From Hyphomicrobiales bacterium (GTDB lineage Bacteria > Pseudomonadota > Alphaproteobacteria > Rhizobiales > Rhizobiaceae): 64,000 nt of DNA. The stretch is from NCBI GenBank assembly GCA_900469475.1, contig UBXG01000009.1, forward strand, positions 310,001 through 374,000, in the 5' to 3' direction. This document shows positions 52,667-61,962 of the stretch, piece after piece. The translations under genes were made by a program, and so were the position numbers. The notes under the pieces were generated by a model that worked only from the letters and a program-made list of their open reading frames with translations, had not been told where the DNA came from and made no database searches. The first letter of the stretch is position 1. Each line of letters starts with the position of its first letter.

Positions 52667-53554
52667 ATGCAAGCCAAGCGCAGACGTCCCCTTGCTGCGA
52701 CCTTCGCCCTGCTGCCGACATGGATTGCCGCCATTTTCATCTATATCGGCACCATGGTCTGGTCGGTGCGCCTGTCATTCACGGATTCGACCATCTTCCC
52801 GTCGTCCAACTATGTCGGCTTTGCCCAATATGCCAAGCTGTTCCGGACATCGCGATGGCTCGCGTCCCTGGAAAATGTGCTGATCTTCGGCGTACTCTAT
52901 GTTGCCGGCTGCCTAGCATTGGGCTTCGTGCTCGCCGCGGCGCTGGATCGCAAGGTTCGCTTCGAAAGCGTGTTTCGCACGATCTTTCTTTATCCCTATG
53001 CCATGTCTTTCGTGGTTACCGGCCTCATTTGGCAGTGGATGCTGAACCCGACCTTCGGCATTCAGGCGACCGTCAGGGCGCTCGGCTGGCAGGGCTTCGT
53101 CTTCGACTGGATCGTCAATCGCGACATGGCGATCTATACGGTGGTTTTTGCCGGCGTCTGGCAGGGTGCTGGCCTCGTCATGGTCATCGCACTGTCAGGC
53201 ATGCGCGGGATCGGCGAGGAACAATGGAAAGCGGCTCAGATCGACGGCATTCCGGTCTGGCGCATCTATACCTCGATCATCCTGCCGCAGCTTGGGCCAG
53301 CACTTGCCGCGTCGGGCATGCTGCTCTCCATGGGCGTGATCAAGACCTATGACCTCATCGTCGCGCAGACCGGTGGCGGCCCCGGCTACTCGACCGAAGT
53401 GCCGGCAAAATTCATCATGGACAATCTCTTCGAGCGCCAGAACCTCGGCCTTGCGAGTGCCGGCGCCACCGTGCTCGTGCTTTCGGTCGTCATGGCCGTC
53501 GCACCGTTTCGCTATGCGCTTGCCATGCGAGCCAGACGAAGGGGAGCACATTGA
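52667..53554 (+). CDS. Sugar ABC transporter permease (MalF type)
   Basis: 295 residues from ATG 52667 (a TTG two codons earlier is the open-frame start). About six transmembrane helices. EAA loop near residue 190 (EEQWKAAQIDGIPVWRIYTSIILPQL). The stop overlaps the next start (TGATG). Confidence 0.9.
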   Translation: MQAKRRRPLAATFALLPTWIAAIFIYIGTMVWSVRLSFTDSTIFPSSNYVGFAQYAKLFRTSRWLASLENVLIFGVLYVAGCLALGFVLAAALDRKVRFESVFRTIFLYPYAMSFVVTGLIWQWMLNPTFGIQATVRALGWQGFVFDWIVNRDMAIYTVVFAGVWQGAGLVMVIALSGMRGIGEEQWKAAQIDGIPVWRIYTSIILPQLGPALAASGMLLSMGVIKTYDLIVAQTGGGPGYSTEVPAKFIMDNLFERQNLGLASAGATVLVLSVVMAVAPFRYALAMRARRRGAH

Positions 53555-54438
53555 TGGCGGCTCTTCATCCCCACGGCCCCAAGCCGTCTCGGCTGACGGC
53601 CGGCCAGATTGGGCTCTATGCCTTTCTCATTCTGTCTGCACTCTTCTTCCTGCTGCCGCTCTACACGATGCTCGTCACCTCGCTGAAGACAATGGAAGAG
53701 ATCCGCCAGGGCCGCATCTTTGCCTTGCCAGATAGCATCGACTTCGGCGCCTGGAAGACCGCCTGGTCGGGCGCCTGCATGGGCACGCAATGTCTGGGCG
53801 TGCGCATCGGCTTCTGGAATTCGGTCAGGATCACCGTGCCGGCCGTGGCGATTTCCGTCTTCATCGGCGCGATCAACGGCTATGCCCTCTCCTTTTGGCG
53901 GCCGAGAGGCTCGAACCTGCTGTTCGGGCTCCTGATGGCCGGCGGCCTCATCCCCTACCAGATCTTCCTCTATCCGCTGGTGCGGCTACTCGCCAATCTC
54001 AGCCTTTATAATTCGGTGGCAGGCGTAGTCCTCGTTCACGTTATCTTCGGCCTGCCGCTGGTGACGCTGCTGTTCCGCAACTATTTCGTCGCCATTCCCG
54101 AAGAGCTCTGTAAGGCGGCTCGCGTCGATGGCGCCGGCTTCTGGCGGATCTTCATCGAGATCATGCTGCCCATGGCTGTGCCCATGATCGTTGTCGCCTC
54201 GATCTTCCAGTTTACCGGCATCTGGAACGATTTTCTGATCGGCCTGGTCTTTGCCGGGCGCGACAATCTGCCGATGACCGTGCAGCTCAACAACATCGTC
54301 AACACCACCATGGGCGAGCGCGCCTACAATGTGAACATGGCGGCCACCATCCTGACCGCCGTCGTTCCGCTCGCCATCTATTTTTTCTCCGGCCGCTGGT
54401 TCCTGCGTGGTGTCGCCGCCGGGGCCGTCAAGGGGTAA
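53554..54438 (+). CDS. Sugar ABC transporter permease (MalG type)
   Basis: 294 residues with six predicted helices. Contains the EAA loop ELCKAARVDGAGFWRIFIEI near 185-205 and ends GAVKG like the first permease of the window. Starts at ATG 53554, overlapping the previous stop. Forms a heterodimer with the preceding MalF-type subunit. Confidence 0.9.
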   Translation: MAALHPHGPKPSRLTAGQIGLYAFLILSALFFLLPLYTMLVTSLKTMEEIRQGRIFALPDSIDFGAWKTAWSGACMGTQCLGVRIGFWNSVRITVPAVAISVFIGAINGYALSFWRPRGSNLLFGLLMAGGLIPYQIFLYPLVRLLANLSLYNSVAGVVLVHVIFGLPLVTLLFRNYFVAIPEELCKAARVDGAGFWRIFIEIMLPMAVPMIVVASIFQFTGIWNDFLIGLVFAGRDNLPMTVQLNNIVNTTMGERAYNVNMAATILTAVVPLAIYFFSGRWFLRGVAAGAVKG

Positions 54439-54442
54439 CGCC

Positions 54443-55525
54443 ATGCAGCCTGCCGTCTCGGTCAAGGACCTCAAGATCGCCTATGGCGATCACACCGTCA
54501 TCGACAAGATGTCGATCGACGTCGCTCAGCGCGAATTTCTAGTACTGCTCGGACCTTCCGGCTGCGGAAAGTCGACCCTACTCAACTCCATTGCCGGCCT
54601 GCAGGACATTACTGACGGCGAAATCTGGATATCGGACAAGAACGTCACCTGGGCAGAACCGAAGGACCGCGGCATCGGCATGGTCTTCCAGTCCTATGCG
54701 CTCTATCCCCGCATGTCGGTGCGCAAGAATCTCTCCTTCGGCCTGCGCGTGGCGGGTCTTCCCAAAGCCGAGATCGAGGCGCGCATCGCCCGCACGGCTT
54801 CGCTTCTGCACCTCGACAAGCTGCTCGATCGCCGTCCCTCTGAATTGTCGGGCGGCCAGCGCCAGCGCGTCGCGATCGGCCGCGCCCTTGTGCGCGAGGT
54901 CAACGTCTTCCTGTTCGACGAACCGCTGTCCAATCTCGACGCCAAGCTTCGCAACGAGCTGCGCGTCGAGATCAAGAAGCTGCACCAGAGCCTCGGAAAT
55001 ACGATGATCTATGTCACGCATGATCAGGTCGAGGCACTGACCCTTGCCGATCGTATCGCCATCATGAAGGACGGCGTGATCCAGCAGCTCGCCAGCCCGT
55101 CCGAAATCTACCATCGCCCCACCAATCTCTTCGTCGCCGGCTTCATCGGCGCGCCGGCGATGAATTTCATCGAGGGCGAGATCGTCTTGAAAGGGGGCAC
55201 GCCGGTCTTCGAAAGCAACGGGCTTGCCATCGATCTAGCGGGCTATCCTTTCCTCAGCGCCGCCAAGGCAGGTCCCGTGACGCTCGGCATCCGGCCGGAG
55301 CATATCGCCCCGAATGGCGCTGACGCGGGTTGGCCCACCATTCCCGGCACCGTCTCGGTCGTCGAACCGATGGGCGCCGATACTGTGCTGTGGTTCGATT
55401 GGGCGGGCCAAAGCCTCTCCTACCGCATCATGGGAGATGCCATCCTGCAGCCGGGTACGGCGATCGCACCTGGCCTCGATATCGCCAAGGCCTCCCTCTT
55501 CGGCGCTGATGGCGCCCGCCTTTAA
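54443..55525 (+). CDS. Sugar ABC transporter ATP-binding protein (UgpC/MalK type)
   Basis: 360 residues from ATG 54443, four bp after the permease stop; the longer frame overlaps that gene. Walker A GPSGCGKST, signature LSGGQRQR and VFLFDEPLSNLDAKLR are intact, with a MalK-type C-terminal TOBE domain. It is strongly similar to the first ATPase of the window at 928 (identical motif set), which is expected of paralogues in different sugar importers. Confidence 0.93.
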   Translation: MQPAVSVKDLKIAYGDHTVIDKMSIDVAQREFLVLLGPSGCGKSTLLNSIAGLQDITDGEIWISDKNVTWAEPKDRGIGMVFQSYALYPRMSVRKNLSFGLRVAGLPKAEIEARIARTASLLHLDKLLDRRPSELSGGQRQRVAIGRALVREVNVFLFDEPLSNLDAKLRNELRVEIKKLHQSLGNTMIYVTHDQVEALTLADRIAIMKDGVIQQLASPSEIYHRPTNLFVAGFIGAPAMNFIEGEIVLKGGTPVFESNGLAIDLAGYPFLSAAKAGPVTLGIRPEHIAPNGADAGWPTIPGTVSVVEPMGADTVLWFDWAGQSLSYRIMGDAILQPGTAIAPGLDIAKASLFGADGARL

Positions 55526-55555
55526 GACCACTTCCACAGCATACGGAAATCATCC

Positions 55556-57208
55556 ATGTCTCAGACTGTCTATGACGCGCTGGTGATCGGCTCCGGCGCC
55601 GCCGGCTCCTTCGCCGCCAAGGAATTGACTGCCCAAGGGCTGTCGGTATTGCTGCTCGAAGCCGGTCCCGCGGTGACGCAGAAAGATTTCGATCCGAACC
55701 GCAAGAAGGCGCCGGCAAGCAGCATCAACATCTGGGAGCGCGCCCGCGCCACGCTCAAGGGTCAGCCGATACAGGCGCGCGCTGCCTTCTTTACCGAGCG
55801 CTTCAGCCATTTCTTCGTCAACGATCGCAAGAACCCCTATACGACGCCGAAGGATGCACCGTTCCTGTGGATACGCGGCCGTCAGGGCGGTGGCCGCCTT
55901 CATAGTTTCGGCCGCGTATTGCTGCGCTGGACCGACGATGATTTCAAGATCCGTTCGAAGACCGGCAAGGGCGTCGACTGGCCGGTTTCCTATGACGAGC
56001 TCGCTCCCTACTATGCGGAGGTCGAAACCAGCCTTGGCCTTTATGGCAATGAGGATGGCGTGGAGACATTGCCCGACGGCGTCTACGCCCATCCGGCAAA
56101 GCTGACGCCTGCCGAAGAAACCTTCAAGACGGAAGTCGAAGGACGCTGGCCGCAGCGGCATGTCGTTTCCTGGCGGTATATCGCGCCCGACGCCGAGCGG
56201 ACGCCGAAGCCGCTGCGCGAGGCGTTGGCGACCGGACGGCTGACTATGCGCCATGACGCCATCGTGCGCCGTATCACCACCGACGATCCCGGCGGCCGAG
56301 CGACGGGAGCTGAGTTCATCGATCGCGCGACTGGAAAGGTCGAAACCGCCCGAGCAGCCATTGTCGTGCTCTCGGCATCGCCGATCGAAAGCGTGCGGCT
56401 ACTTCTCAATTCGTCCAGCGCTCGCCATCCCCATGGGCTTGGCAACAGCTCGGGCGCACTCGGGCGCTATTTCATGGATCAGCTTCCATGTCTTGCCTTC
56501 GGCTCCTTCTCCAAGGCGAAGGGATGGGCGGCCGATGATTCCGCGCCTGTCGATCCCTTCTACAATCCCTCCGGCGGCATCTTCGTGCCGCGCTTTGGAG
56601 AGGGCGATATCGGCCGCGACGATTTCGATTACCAGGGAAGCATCGGTCGGGCGCCGACACCGGATGACGAGCCTTCGCGGCTGGCCTTCTTCGGCTTCGG
56701 CCGTATGCTGCCCTATGCCGACAATCGCATCACGCTCGATGCACGACGGAAGGATGCCTGGGGGGTCCCCGTTCCTCATATCCGATGTGCCATGGGCGAG
56801 GAGGAATACACCCTGCTGCGCCGGCAGGAAGAGGTGCTGATCGAGATGATCCGTGGCGTCGGCGGCGAGCTGGAATTCATCGGTTCGCCTACCGGCCTCA
56901 GGGAAATGGGTCGCGGCGCCTTTCCCGATGCCGATCCGTTCAGCCGTTTCATGTTCCGCACATGGTTCCGCAAGACCATGTGCATGGGCGCCGCCATCCA
57001 CGAAACCGGCGGTGCCCGCATGGGGACATCGAGCCAGGAATCCGTCCTCAACGCCCATAACCAGAGCTGGGACATACCCAACTTGCTCGTGACGGATGCT
57101 TCCGCCTTTCCAGGCAGCGGCATTGCCGGCACCACGCTGACCGTGATGGCCCTGACCATCCGCGCCTGCAGAAACATCGCCGATCAATATCGCGCCGGTC
57201 AGATATGA
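55556..57208 (+). CDS. GMC-family FAD oxidoreductase
   Basis: 550 residues. The N-terminal Rossmann FAD motif VIGSGAAGSFAAKEL with the ribose-binding acid LLLEAG is near residues 6-35, and the C-terminal domain carries the catalytic histidine H482 (IHETGGARMG). The second active-site position, usually N or H in NPxLT, reads GTTLT, so it looks replaced. There is no signal peptide, so the enzyme is cytoplasmic. Last gene of the operon. GMC enzymes oxidise sugars or glycosides, commonly at C2 or C3. With an isomerase/epimerase-type gene and a sugar importer this suggests oxidation of an imported glycoside as the first catabolic step. Confidence 0.87.
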   Translation: MSQTVYDALVIGSGAAGSFAAKELTAQGLSVLLLEAGPAVTQKDFDPNRKKAPASSINIWERARATLKGQPIQARAAFFTERFSHFFVNDRKNPYTTPKDAPFLWIRGRQGGGRLHSFGRVLLRWTDDDFKIRSKTGKGVDWPVSYDELAPYYAEVETSLGLYGNEDGVETLPDGVYAHPAKLTPAEETFKTEVEGRWPQRHVVSWRYIAPDAERTPKPLREALATGRLTMRHDAIVRRITTDDPGGRATGAEFIDRATGKVETARAAIVVLSASPIESVRLLLNSSSARHPHGLGNSSGALGRYFMDQLPCLAFGSFSKAKGWAADDSAPVDPFYNPSGGIFVPRFGEGDIGRDDFDYQGSIGRAPTPDDEPSRLAFFGFGRMLPYADNRITLDARRKDAWGVPVPHIRCAMGEEEYTLLRRQEEVLIEMIRGVGGELEFIGSPTGLREMGRGAFPDADPFSRFMFRTWFRKTMCMGAAIHETGGARMGTSSQESVLNAHNQSWDIPNLLVTDASAFPGSGIAGTTLTVMALTIRACRNIADQYRAGQI

Positions 57209-57659
57209 TCGGCGTCCAGCCGGATTGAGTGCGCTCCGCCTTCGGTAGCCTTCCATTTTAGTTACCGGGCTCGCCGCAATCCTCCATGGCCGCTGTCTGT
57301 GTGGCCTCTACGTTTTCGCCAGGCGATGGAAATAGGTTGGCTTTGTCACCTTCCGGCTATAGATACATACATATCTTCTTGCCTGCGCCGCACGAAGCGC
57401 TGGTGCAGGACGGAGGGATGGCTTCGACCATCAAGTAACGGCTCCGAAATCGGAAGAAATTCGCGCGGAAATAGCTCGAAAATTTAGAATGTCTTTCGCG
57501 AATTGCAGGGAAATCCGGCTCTAGCGCGCAAAGCCATTAAAAGCGCACAATCCCCCCTCGCCACGAAGCGTTCAAAGACGCTTCTCGCGGCCCACATCTG
57601 GAGGAGATGCGGGCAAGCCCCATGATTTCACGAGCGTCGGGAACGCTTAGGGAGGAACA
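57209..57659. other. Intergenic region before the purine permease
   Basis: 451 bp with no convincing gene. A perfect 7-bp hairpin GAAGCGT-TCAAAG-ACGCTTC (57565-57584) sits in the probable leader of the permease, and GGGAGGAAC just before the ATG is the ribosome site. No riboswitch class is recognised. Confidence 0.45.
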
Positions 57660-58952
57660 ATGCTTGAACGACTTTTCAAATTGAGTGAGCACGGCACGTC
57701 CGTGCGCACCGAACTCATCGCAGGCGTGACGACGTTCCTGACGATGTCCTATATCATCTTCGTCAATCCCGACATTCTGTCGACGACTGGCATGGACCGC
57801 AATGCGGTCTTTGTCGCCACCTGTCTCGCGGCCGCGCTCGGTTCGATCGTCATGGGCCTTGTTGCCAATTGGCCGATCGGCATGGCGCCGGGCATGGGGC
57901 TCAATGCCTTCTTCGCCTTCACCGTCGTTGCCGCACTCGGCTTTACCTGGCAGCAGGCGCTCGGCGCGGTTTTCATCTCCGGTTGCATCTTCGTTCTGCT
58001 GACGGTGACCGGCGTGCGCAGTTGGCTGATCGCCGGTATCCCGCATTCGCTAAGAAGTGCGATTGCCGCAGGTATCGGTCTCTTTCTGGCGATCATCGCG
58101 CTGAAGAGCGCTGACATCGTCGTCGCCAACAAGGCGACCCTCATCGGCCTCGGCGACCTGAAGCAGACCGGCCCCCTTCTCGCAATCTTCGGCTTCTTCG
58201 TCATCGCCGTTCTCGATGCGCTGAAAATAAGAGGTTCGATCCTTATCGGCATTCTCGCCGTCACCATTCTCTCCTGGATCTTCGGCGTCAGCCAGTTTCA
58301 CGGCATTGTTTCGGCGCCGCCGTCCATCATGCCGACCTTTTTGCAACTCGACATCGTCGGCGCTCTCCATGGCGGTCTGGTTCATATCATCCTCGTCTTC
58401 GTGCTGGTCGAAGTCTTCGACGCCACCGGGACGCTGATTGGTATCGCCAAACGCGCGAACCTGATCCAGGACGGAAAGCCGAACCGCTTAAGCAGGGCTC
58501 TGCTTGCCGACAGCGCCGCCATCGTCGCCGGCTCGCTGATGGGCACGAGCAGCACGACAGCTTTCGTCGAGAGCGCTTCAGGCGTTCAGGCCGGCGGCCG
58601 TACGGGCCTGACCGCGATCACCATCGCCGTCCTCTTCATCGCCGCCCTCTTCTTCTCGCCGCTCGCGGCGTCCGTGCCAGCCTATGCGACGGCTCCGGCG
58701 CTGCTCTATGTCGCAGGCCTGATGATGCGCGAACTGACCGAGATAGAATGGGATGACCTGACAGAGGCGGCACCGGCAGCAATCACCGCGCTTGCGATGC
58801 CCTTCACCTACTCGATCGCCAACGGCCTTGCCTTCGGCTTCATCACCTACGTGGCCGTGAAAGTCTTCACCGGCCGCTGGTCGATGCTGCATCCGGCAAC
58901 GCAGATCGTCGCAGCCCTGTTCGTCGTGCGCTTCGCCTTCTTCGCGGATTGA
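57660..58952 (+). CDS. NCS2/AzgA-type adenine/guanine permease
   Basis: 430 residues with 12 or more transmembrane helices. AzgA-branch motifs: VRTELIAGVTTFLTMSYIIF at the N-terminus, GMAPGMGLNAFFAFT near residue 75, and MGTSSTTAFVESASGVQAGG near 290-310. This branch takes up hypoxanthine, adenine and guanine with protons, and differs from the uracil/xanthine-type permease at 30.8 kb. It precedes a strong terminator and the purine-degradation genes. Confidence 0.9.
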   Translation: MLERLFKLSEHGTSVRTELIAGVTTFLTMSYIIFVNPDILSTTGMDRNAVFVATCLAAALGSIVMGLVANWPIGMAPGMGLNAFFAFTVVAALGFTWQQALGAVFISGCIFVLLTVTGVRSWLIAGIPHSLRSAIAAGIGLFLAIIALKSADIVVANKATLIGLGDLKQTGPLLAIFGFFVIAVLDALKIRGSILIGILAVTILSWIFGVSQFHGIVSAPPSIMPTFLQLDIVGALHGGLVHIILVFVLVEVFDATGTLIGIAKRANLIQDGKPNRLSRALLADSAAIVAGSLMGTSSTTAFVESASGVQAGGRTGLTAITIAVLFIAALFFSPLAASVPAYATAPALLYVAGLMMRELTEIEWDDLTEAAPAAITALAMPFTYSIANGLAFGFITYVAVKVFTGRWSMLHPATQIVAALFVVRFAFFAD

Positions 58953-58984
58953 CGGCGGAATGCAAAAACGGGAACCACGTTGAC

Positions 58985-59024
58985 AAATAAGGGGCGCTGC
59001 GATCGCAGTGCCCCTTATTTTTGT
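58985..59024. terminator. Strong terminator after the AzgA-type permease
   Basis: AAATAAGGGGC (58985-58995) pairs with GCCCCTTATTT (59010-59020), and the loop region is itself a CTGCGATCGCAG palindrome. TTTTTG at the 3' side serves plus transcription; the mirrored A/T runs also suit the convergent allA gene. Confidence 0.85.
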
Positions 59025-59044
59025 CTGCACCGATCGAGATCCGA

Positions 59045-59530
59045 TCAGCGGATCAGGAACGTCTCGCCATAAAAATGTTCCTCGAGATTGACGCCCCTGC
59101 CGCCGCGATCGATGACGATGAAGTCGGAGACACCATCGAGGGGCGTCAGAATACCGTGCCAGACATTGCGCCAGATATTGACGCCCTGGCCGGGCCTGGT
59201 GCGGAACGCCACCGGCTCGCCCGGACCATTGTCCGTCTGCGGCGCTGCAACGACGAGGAATGGATGGCCGGACAGCGGCACAAAGGCCTGGCTGCCGAGG
59301 GGATGCCGCTCGACCATCTTCAGTTCCAGCGGCAGCGCATAGGGCTCGCCGCGCAGCCAGCTGATCATCGTGCGCGCTTCCTCACCGATCGTTTCAACCT
59401 TTGCGAGGTCGTGATAGCGAACGCATTTGCCGGCATTGATGGGAAAGCTGTGCGCACCCTCCATTTCGATCACATCACCGAAAGGCGCGAATGCGGCTCT
59501 CGTCAGCTGTTGAATTTCGATCACTTTCAT
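59045..59530 (-). CDS. allA: Ureidoglycolate lyase (AllA)
   Basis: 161 residues, cupin-like fold. N-terminal FAPFGDVIEMEGAHSFPINAG and the C-terminal IVIDRGGRGVNLEEHFY are characteristic of AllA/YlbA proteins. It splits ureidoglycolate into glyoxylate and urea at the end of allantoin catabolism, in the cytoplasm. It lies on the opposite strand from the xdh operon, converging with the purine permease, and completes the purine degradation theme here. Confidence 0.9.
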   Translation of the reverse strand: MKVIEIQQLTRAAFAPFGDVIEMEGAHSFPINAGKCVRYHDLAKVETIGEEARTMISWLRGEPYALPLELKMVERHPLGSQAFVPLSGHPFLVVAAPQTDNGPGEPVAFRTRPGQGVNIWRNVWHGILTPLDGVSDFIVIDRGGRGVNLEEHFYGETFLIR

Positions 59531-60105
59531 TCATGGTCTCCCGTTTCCATTCTTCGAAGTCGCCTCTTCCTCGATCGACGATATGTTCGCTTGGGTTCGA
59601 TGCCTGACCTGCGGTGCGGACAGCAGAAGTCGACCGGAGCACGGCTGGCACTCCGGCCGCCGCCTTGCCGCGGCTATTTCCATGATCGATCACTACCGAC
59701 GCTGATCGCAAAGACCGCGACATCGGTTTCCCACTAGCTGCGGCAAGGTTTTTCCGCCGCCAAGCGTCTCGAACTGACACCCATCACGGCCAGCCGAAAA
59801 TCGGCGCACTCATCACTTCCGCCATGCAGCGAGACCGGCGGAAACCTGCCTTTAAATGCATATCGCGATATCGGCACGCATTTCGACGCCTCAGTGCATG
59901 CGAAATGCGCAAGTGGAGCTCATCCGTCCCGCCGCGACATCGCATGAAACGTTCCTCCAAACGTTTTCGATACCCAATGTCTAACCGCAAATCGCGCGCG
60001 CCATTCCCCTTGGAAATTTTGAAAGTCTCGAAGGTTACAGCTGCTTTTCATGGGAATGGGCCTGGCCGATAGTAGAGACAGGACCGCTACGTTCGGGAGA
60101 AAAGC
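59531..60105. other. Gene-poor region between allA and uraH
   Basis: 575 bp with only short frames, none resembling uraD, puuE or an allantoinase. It probably carries the divergent promoters of allA and the uraH-xdhAB operon. TTGAAAGTC near 60014 is a possible -35 element for the plus strand. Confidence 0.5.
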
Positions 60106-60471
60106 ATGCAGTCTCACTCGCCAGGAGCCGGACGGCTCACGACCCATGTATTGGATACGGCGCTTGGCAAGCCCGCCCGGGGCCTGCGCATCGAGCTCTA
60201 CCGGATCGAGGGCGATGCACCGAACCTCGTGAAGTCTACGGAGACCAACGACGACGGTCGCTGCGATGCGCCGCTGCTGTCGGGCGAAACCATGCAGGCC
60301 GGCATCTACGAGTTGCGCTTTCATGCCGGCGACTATCTCGGTCGCGCATCGGATGGCCCAATGTTTCTAGACATCATCCCGATCCGTTTCGGTCTTGCCG
60401 ACGAAGGCGCGCATTACCATGTGCCGCTCCTCCTCTCGCCCTACAGCTATTCCACCTACCGCGGGAGCTGA
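60106..60471 (+). CDS. uraH: 5-hydroxyisourate hydrolase (UraH, transthyretin-like)
   Basis: 121 residues, the usual size. [19 protein letters not shown] at the N-terminus carries the active-site histidine, and the C-terminus YSYSTYRGS is the invariant family ending. It hydrolyses 5-hydroxyisourate to OHCU after urate oxidation. The first of three plus-strand genes, three bases before xdhA, so co-expression with xanthine dehydrogenase is expected. Confidence 0.95.
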   Translation: MQSHSPGAGRLTTHVLDTALGKPARGLRIELYRIEGDAPNLVKSTETNDDGRCDAPLLSGETMQAGIYELRFHAGDYLGRASDGPMFLDIIPIRFGLADEGAHYHVPLLLSPYSYSTYRGS

Positions 60472-60474
60472 GCG

Positions 60475-61959
60475 ATGACATCGACGACAATCCGCTCCGA
60501 ACTTCGTTTCATTCTCAACGGTCGGGACGTCGCACTTACCGACGTGGCACCAGACCAGACGTTGCTCGACTGGCTGCGCCTCTCCCGCTCGCTGAAGGGC
60601 ACCAAGGAAGGCTGCGCCGAGGGCGACTGCGGCGCCTGCACCGTGCTTGTGGGGCGGCTGACGCCAGCGGGCGGCCTCGTTTACGAGGGCGTCAACGCCT
60701 GCATTCGCTTCCTTGGCTCACTGGATGGCTGTCATGTGGTCACCGTCGAGCATCTCGCCCCGAGCGACGAGCACCTGCATCCGGTGCAGCAAGCCATGAT
60801 CGACTTTCACGGTTCGCAATGCGGCTTCTGCACGCCAGGTTTCGTCATGTCGCTCTACGGACTTTGGATGCAGACGCCGAACCCGACGGACGAGCAGATC
60901 GAAACGGCGCTCCAGGGCAATCTCTGTCGCTGCACCGGCTATGAGCCGATCTTGCGTGCTACCCGCTCCATCTCCAGCTATGGCGGGACACAAGACGACC
61001 CGCTGCTGATAGAGCGCGAAACCATGATCGCGCGCCTGCAGGCCCTTCGCGACGGCGCCCGCGTCGAAATCGGCGAGGGTCGTAATCGGCTTATTGTGCC
61101 GACGGACCTTGATGATCTCGCATCGGTTCTGGAGGCATCGCCGACGGCAACCGTGGTGGCCGGCTCGACCGATGTCGGCCTCTGGGTCACCAAGCACATG
61201 CGCGACATCACACCGGTCGTGTTCATTGCTGGGCTGCAGGAGTTGAAATCGATCGGGGTGAAAGACGGGCTCGTCACCATCGGCGCCGGCGTCACCTATT
61301 CGGAGGCGATCGTGACGCTGTCGCAGCATATTCCGGCGCTCGGGCCGCTGATCACCCGTATCGGCGGCCAGCAGGTGCGCAACATGGGCACGATCGGCGG
61401 CAACATCGCCAATGGTTCGCCGATCGGCGATACGCCGCCAGCCTTGATCGCACTCGGGGCATCCCTGACCTTGCGCAAGGGCGCCGTCCGGCGCACCATT
61501 GCGCTTGAAGACTTCTTCATCGCCTATGGCAAACAGGACCGTCAGCCCGGCGAATTCGTCGAAGCCGTGCATATTCCGGTTCCGGCAACAGGTGAAATGT
61601 TCGCCGTCTACAAGGTGACGAAGCGCCGCGACGAAGACATCACGGCCACGCTCGGCGCCTTCCGTCTGGCACTTTCAGCCGACGGTGTGGTCGCCGATAT
61701 CAGGATCGCCTATGGCGGCATGGCCGCCACGCCGAAACGAGCCTTTGCCGTCGAAAAGGCATTGCTCGGCCAACCCTGGAACGAGCAAACTGTAAATCTG
61801 GCTATGGAGAAATATGCCGAGGATTACGCGCCGCTGACCGACATGCGCGCCACGGCGGAATATCGTGCGCTGGCGGCAAGGAACCTTCTGCTGCGCTTCT
61901 TCCTGGAAACGACGTCCAACGAGGCACCGGTTCAGGTGTCCAGATATGAGGCGGCATAG
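60475..61959 (+). CDS. xdhA: Xanthine dehydrogenase small subunit (XdhA; FeS and FAD domains)
   Basis: 494 residues. The N-terminal [2Fe-2S] ferredoxin-like domain has CAEGDCGACTV, and the second helical cluster domain has CGFCTPG...CRCTGY. The FAD-binding domain follows from about residue 200, with VVAGSTDVGLWVTK and NMGTIGGNIANGSPIGDTPP. Electrons pass from the molybdenum centre of XdhB through these clusters to FAD and NAD. The next gene starts three bases after the stop. Confidence 0.95.
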   Translation: MTSTTIRSELRFILNGRDVALTDVAPDQTLLDWLRLSRSLKGTKEGCAEGDCGACTVLVGRLTPAGGLVYEGVNACIRFLGSLDGCHVVTVEHLAPSDEHLHPVQQAMIDFHGSQCGFCTPGFVMSLYGLWMQTPNPTDEQIETALQGNLCRCTGYEPILRATRSISSYGGTQDDPLLIERETMIARLQALRDGARVEIGEGRNRLIVPTDLDDLASVLEASPTATVVAGSTDVGLWVTKHMRDITPVVFIAGLQELKSIGVKDGLVTIGAGVTYSEAIVTLSQHIPALGPLITRIGGQQVRNMGTIGGNIANGSPIGDTPPALIALGASLTLRKGAVRRTIALEDFFIAYGKQDRQPGEFVEAVHIPVPATGEMFAVYKVTKRRDEDITATLGAFRLALSADGVVADIRIAYGGMAATPKRAFAVEKALLGQPWNEQTVNLAMEKYAEDYAPLTDMRATAEYRALAARNLLLRFFLETTSNEAPVQVSRYEAA

Positions 61960-61962
61960 GCC

